This document shows positions 60,807-64,000 of a stretch of 64,000 bases of DNA, one piece after another (within the stretch, counting starts at the first letter, position 1; each line of letters begins with the position of its first letter). Below the pieces are notes generated by a model, which saw nothing but the letters and a program-made list of their open reading frames with translations, made no database searches and was not told the DNA's origin. The stretch comes from Hyphomicrobiales bacterium. GTDB lineage: Bacteria; Pseudomonadota; Alphaproteobacteria; Rhizobiales; Beijerinckiaceae. The stretch lies in the NCBI GenBank assembly GCA_900470775.1, contig UCBZ01000018.1, positions 47,240 through 111,239 on the forward strand, given 5' to 3'. The position numbers were made by a program, and so were the translations under genes.

Positions 60807-62141
60807 TCAGCCCTCCCCGGCCAAGGCGCCGTGGCTTGAGAACGCGCGCTCGTCAGCGACATCCTCGAAGCGCTGGTTCGATCCAGCCAGAACCGCATGC
60901 TTGCCGGTCAGCTTCTCCCAGCGCGCGACAATCGTGTCGCAATAGGCTGGGTCGTATTCGAGGAGGCGGGCTTGGCGGCCGCAGGTCTCGGCTGCGATCA
61001 GCGTCGTGCCGGAGCCGCCAAAAATATCGAGCACGATCTCGCCGCGCTTCGAGCAATCCTTGATCGCGTCAGCCACCAGCGCCGTCGGCTTGACGGTCGG
61101 ATGCATGGCAAGCTCATCTATGCGCTGGCTACTGAGGCTGCTGATCCCGGCATAGTCCCAGACATTGGTGCGGTAGCGGCCGGTCTCGCCCAGGCCAAAG
61201 CTGTTCGTATGGGGCGCCGTCCCGATTTTGAAGACGAACACCAGCTCGTGCTTGGAGCGGTAGAAGCTGCCCATGCCGCCATTGCTCTTGTTCCAGACGC
61301 AGAGGTTCTTCAGCTCGCTGAACGCCGCCTCGCCGGCATCGATTAGCTCGCGCATATGGCGCCAGTCCATGCAGACAAAGGCGATCGCGCCATCGCGGCA
61401 GACGGCCGACGCATTCGACAGGGTCGTCGTCAGGAACTGCGTGAACTCGGCGCACGACATCTCGCCGGAAGCCATCGCGAACTCACGATGGCGCACGGAT
61501 CCGAGCCCGCAGACATGACCATCGATCTCCACATTGTAGGGCGGGTCGGTGAAGACCAGATCGGCGCGATCATTTCCAAGCAGGCGACCGAGATCCTCGG
61601 CTGACCGGGCATCGCCGCAAAGCAGGCGATGGCGACCCAGCTGCCAAAGCTCACCATGCCGGGTCACTGGCCTTGTCGGTAGCGGCGGGATGACATCCGC
61701 CGCTGGGACGGCATCTGCTTTGGCTTCCTTCGCCTGATCGAGAGTGAAATCGATCTCGGCGACCGAAAAACCTGTCAGCGAGACGTCGAAGTCGAGATCG
61801 ATCAGCGCACCCAGCTCGATCGCCAGGATCTCCTGATCCCAGCCGGCATTGAGGGCGAGCTTGTTGTCGGCCAGCACATAGGCGCGCCGCTCGACCGCAC
61901 TGAGATGGGACAGCCGCAGCGTCGGCACCTCGGCTATGCCCAGCTCTCTTGCCGCCAGCATCCGGCCGTGCCCGGCGATGATCTCGCTCTCGTCGCTGAT
62001 CAGGACGGGATTGGTGAAGCCAAAGCGCCTGATGCTCTCGGCGATCTGGCGGATCTGTTTCCTGGAATGACGCCTGGCATTGCCGGCATAGGGACGTAGA
62101 GAGGCAATCGGGTGCATCTCTATCTTAGGATGAGGCTGCAT
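60807..62141 (-). CDS. DNA methyltransferase with ParB-like N-terminal domain (orphan)
   Basis: A 444-residue fusion. Residues 1-95 are a ParB/Srx-type domain with GHGRMLAARELG at 57-68. The C-terminal half is an N6-adenine/N4-cytosine methyltransferase, with motif IV DPPYNV at 199-204 before the SAM motif FGGSGTT at 374-380 (beta-type order). No endonuclease gene is adjacent, so it is an orphan methyltransferase as found in phages and integrative elements. It may protect element DNA or regulate replication. A perfect hairpin lies 5-40 bases upstream of its ATG, in the 5' leader. It is coupled to the DUF5681 gene. Confidence 0.92.
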   Translation of the reverse strand: MQPHPKIEMHPIASLRPYAGNARRHSRKQIRQIAESIRRFGFTNPVLISDESEIIAGHGRMLAARELGIAEVPTLRLSHLSAVERRAYVLADNKLALNAGWDQEILAIELGALIDLDFDVSLTGFSVAEIDFTLDQAKEAKADAVPAADVIPPLPTRPVTRHGELWQLGRHRLLCGDARSAEDLGRLLGNDRADLVFTDPPYNVEIDGHVCGLGSVRHREFAMASGEMSCAEFTQFLTTTLSNASAVCRDGAIAFVCMDWRHMRELIDAGEAAFSELKNLCVWNKSNGGMGSFYRSKHELVFVFKIGTAPHTNSFGLGETGRYRTNVWDYAGISSLSSQRIDELAMHPTVKPTALVADAIKDCSKRGEIVLDIFGGSGTTLIAAETCGRQARLLEYDPAYCDTIVARWEKLTGKHAVLAGSNQRFEDVADERAFSSHGALAGEG

Positions 62142-62146
62142 GTGTT

Positions 62147-62180
62147 GTTCCTTCCCGCGGAGATCCGCGCTCGAAGGAAC
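62147..62180 (-). promoter_or_regulatory. Hairpin in the 5' leader of the DNA methyltransferase gene
   Basis: Outer arms GTTCCTTC (62147-62154) and GAAGGAAC (62173-62180), inner arms CGCGGA (62156-62161) and TCCGCG (62164-62169). On the mRNA it would form a 14-bp stem just before the start codon, whose Shine-Dalgarno it could bury. As DNA it could be an operator, for instance for autogenous control. Confidence 0.55.
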
Positions 62181-62466
62181 AAAGGTGAAACTTTAAACGC
62201 CTCGATCAAGCAAAAAATGACGCCACACTGCTATTCACTGGTGCTCACCTACGCCGTGTTTCAAATTCTTCTTCAAAACCGTTTCAAGGCCGCTTGAATA
62301 TTTTCAAAAGCGGCACCGTGCTTCAAAAAGAACAATCGGACTTTTTTCCGAACGCGACGCCTAAGCGTTGCCGGTCCCGAAATGCCGACGGCGCGAGCGA
62401 ATCACCCTTGGTGCCACGCGCCTGGCACGCTCCCTCGATCTGGGCCTTGCCACCGCATCGAAGCGC

Positions 62467-62634
62467 AATCCCACTTCGCCAAACGGCAACTCAATCCCGG
62501 CTCACGGCAGGCCGATCCCGCTTGTGGGCAATTCGATCTCGCTACCGGACAATGCCATCCCGCATAACGACAATTCGATCCCGGCAAACGACAATCCAAT
62601 CCCGCTTAGCGGCAATCCGATCCCGGCGAATGGC
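62467..62634. repeat. Eight-unit, 21-bp tandem repeat
   Basis: Eight head-to-tail units of exactly 21 bp with no indels; consensus about AATNCGATCCCGGCAAACGGC. Each begins AAT/AAC (one unit AGG) and keeps ATCCCG. Read on the plus strand in one frame it encodes eight heptads of the form N-x-I-P-x-x-G/D, but that frame has no ATG. The minus strand reads hydrophobic heptads ending in GI-x-L. It could be an iteron-like protein-binding array or a degenerated coding repeat. Confidence 0.85.
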
Positions 62635-62891
62635 AACGGATTTTTTCGCCAGTTGCTGAGATCCGGGTACGCAGAATGCGCCTGCAACTGACAATCGTCG
62701 CCAAAAGTACGGTGAATCTGGAGAGATGATGGGCCAGGACGGCGGCAGCGGACCTGGACCGAGCAGTCCTGCCCCGCTGGAAGTCCCCTGTTTTTTCCAG
62801 GCAAAAACAGGAATAACAGGGAGAACAGCTGACAGCAGAAATCAGCGAATCGACGCTGGGAACTATCAACCAGCCGGGCAGCGTGGCTCGG
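62635..62891. other. Non-coding accessory stretch with an AT-containing palindrome
   Basis: No credible gene. The palindrome CCTGTTTTT-TCCAGGC-AAAAACAGG lies at 62787-62811 and is followed by GAATAACAGGGA, repeating its half-site. Sequences of this flavour recur in alphaproteobacterial mobile and tRNA-adjacent DNA as far as I recall, but I cannot verify that here. Confidence 0.4.
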
Positions 62892-63727
62892 TCAGAGCTC
62901 CGTCCACCGCCAGCTAGTTCTCAACCCCGCCCATTTGCAGCAGGCTGCGCCGAATTCGCCGGCATCTCCGGGCGCTAGCGCTTGGGCAGTCTCTCTCGCC
63001 GAGCCCAAATTCAAATGAACTGGTGCCGTTCCGTAGGCATTCTTACCGCTGGAACTCTCCACTTCGGTTGCCGGCGAGAATCGAAGTAGCCTTGGGCCGC
63101 CGTTATCTATGTCGCAAGTTGGCCTATTGCCGCCTCTGCCGAAGTGAGGTTTCGGGCAGTGCAACACGCGTCCATGTTCTGGCTCTCCGCTTCTGTCCAC
63201 ACCGCCAGCAATCCATGCCGCGGGGATGAGGAAATCCGCGTCGCCCCTCCAATTAGCGATTTGAGTCACACCTGGAATGTGTCCCCAAGCGTGATGGTCC
63301 GCGTGGTCGAGCACGATTATCTGAAGACGAGCATCAAACGAACCGTGTGCCCGAGCGAGGCTCGAAAATATCTTCCGTGCACTCTCAAGATCGCTCAGAC
63401 GTTGCCGCTGTCGACGCTCAGCGTCGCTGGAGAGTGTCTTCTGCACATCAGACTCGTCTTTGCCTACCACTAACTGTTCAAAGGTGTCGCTCGGAAAATA
63501 AACTTGGCTGGGTTGGTCGATAACCAAGAAGATCGGAACGGTATTGTGTAGGTTCCGCTTCAAAAAGACTCCGTGGAGCGCCAGCAGAGCCGCCAAATGA
63601 TAGGCCATCCAGTTTTCGCCGCTTCCGATCTCCCATAGAAAGTCCGAGGATTTCGCTCCGTCGCGATCAAACCTAAGATTCAGCTCCCGCTCGTCGAGCA
63701 TAGGTTTGCCTTCCGCGCCATCTATTC
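62892..63727 (-). pseudogene. DUF3732 ATPase remnant, N-terminally truncated by an IS element
   Basis: The frame encodes the C-terminal domain of a DUF3732 protein. [53 protein letters not shown] and [13 protein letters not shown] are diagnostic; IDQPSQ corresponds to the Walker-B region of an SMC/RecN-like ABC ATPase. The N-terminal half, with Walker A, is absent: upstream sequence is IS481-family transposase DNA in another frame, joining near 63720-63727. DUF3732 ATPases are usually encoded in ABC three-component systems, a class linked to conflict with invaders. The residues after the family end are long and low in pattern, so the tail may be shifted too. It is almost certainly non-functional. 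Confidence 0.8.
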
Positions 63728-64000
63728 CTAGGTGTTTGGTCCCGGGATGAGGTGACGCGGGTCGATTTTGAAGTGTGATGGGTCTTTCGTCCATGCCTGA
63801 CAGATGGCCTCGTATGGCGTTCGCCATCGCAGGGCCTTGAGATGCTTGGCGAAGTTGTAGGCGGCGACGAAGGCCACGACATGGGCCTTCAAGCTCTCGA
63901 TATCGGGGTAGTGGAAGACCTTGGTCGTCGCATTCTTGATCGTGCGGTTCATCCGCTCGGCCTGACCATTCGTCCAAGGGTGGTAGGGCTTGGTCAGCTT
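63728..64000 (-). mobile_element. IS481-family transposase, C-terminal part
   Basis: 91 codons, open at the right window edge and ending at TAG (63728-63730). The translation begins with a [23 protein letters not shown] segment carrying the catalytic Glu of the DDE triad ([10 protein letters not shown]). It continues with [35 protein letters not shown] and ends PGPNT, the usual C-terminus of IS481-type transposases. The element interrupts the DUF3732 gene, and its left end lies within a few bases of 63720-63730. Whether it is intact cannot be told from this window. Confidence 0.88.

Noticed and set aside
62467..62634. CRISPR array
   Set aside because: Units are 21 bp, directly adjacent and diverged, with no constant repeat/unique spacer structure and no cas genes.
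62368..62691. A 108-codon frame encoding the NxIPxxG heptads as a protein gene
   Set aside because: The frame opens only at a TTG without a clear Shine-Dalgarno, and its flanks have no coding character. It is kept as a repeat rather than a CDS, though a decayed gene cannot be excluded.

Overview
The window is high-GC DNA (visibly around two-thirds G+C) with gene content typical of a Hyphomicrobiales alphaproteobacterium, most likely Bosea or a close relative. The evidence is a DUF1127 protein, dipeptide-type ABC importers, QueG, YifB, a two-domain NadE, an OlsB-like acyltransferase and dispersed long hairpin repeats. The genus is an inference from protein style; no rRNA or marker gene is present to prove it.

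Layout. (1) 0-2.5 kb: an exported Pro/Ala-rich protein (partial), a DUF1127 protein and a TTC38-like TPR protein. (2) 2.5-13.1 kb: a catabolic uptake locus. A leftward operon encodes a creatininase-family amidohydrolase, two ABC permeases, a double ATPase and a NodB-type deacetylase/imidase. Diverging from it are a MarR regulator, a solute-binding protein, an isoaspartyl peptidase/asparaginase, a ketopantoate-reductase-like protein and an SDR. Long hairpin repeats lie within and beside it. (3) 13.1-15.2 kb: nadE. (4) 15.5-44.9 kb: a large surface-glycan locus of about 25 genes. It holds TylF-type methyltransferases, an unusual paralogous glycosyltransferase-like family, a heptose-style sugar-activation set (a domain-swapped HldE-like fusion, a GmhA-like isomerase, a sugar-1-phosphate nucleotidyltransferase and a HAD phosphatase), a split transketolase, several NAD-dependent sugar epimerases, an MBOAT/SGNH O-acetylation pair, a Wzm/Wzt exporter whose ATPase has a duplicated C-terminal extension, two C-methyltransferase-like proteins, a WbuC cupin and a family-2 glycosyltransferase. 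(5) 44.9-59.9 kb: dispersed housekeeping and metabolic genes (aldo/keto reductase, sugar isomerase-like protein, HAD, MsrQ, MFS, UppP, GST-QueG-epimerase cassette, OlsB-like acyltransferase, hybrid histidine kinase, YifB). (6) 60.1-64 kb: a tRNA-Ser(GGA) followed at once by accessory DNA. This holds a DUF5681 protein coupled to an orphan ParB-N/DNA methyltransferase, a 21-bp tandem repeat, and a DUF3732 ATPase remnant cut off by an IS481-family element running off the window.

How the genes work together. The glycan locus looks like one export system. Sugars are built and activated at 19-29 kb, decorated by O-acetylation and methylation, and exported by the ABC-2 transporter at 33-35 kb; UppP at 51 kb could recycle the undecaprenyl carrier. 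A split transketolase, a GmhA homologue, a reversed kinase/nucleotidyltransferase fusion and several sugar oxidoreductases side by side suggest a sugar with more than six carbons or a branched one; that product is inference. Several genes here (15.5-18.7, 31.1-32.3 and 35.3-36.4 kb) are visibly more AT-rich than their neighbours, consistent with mosaic acquisition.

Most starts were chosen from Shine-Dalgarno spacing and overlaps with neighbours. Functional calls rest on family recognition by eye, without database searches.
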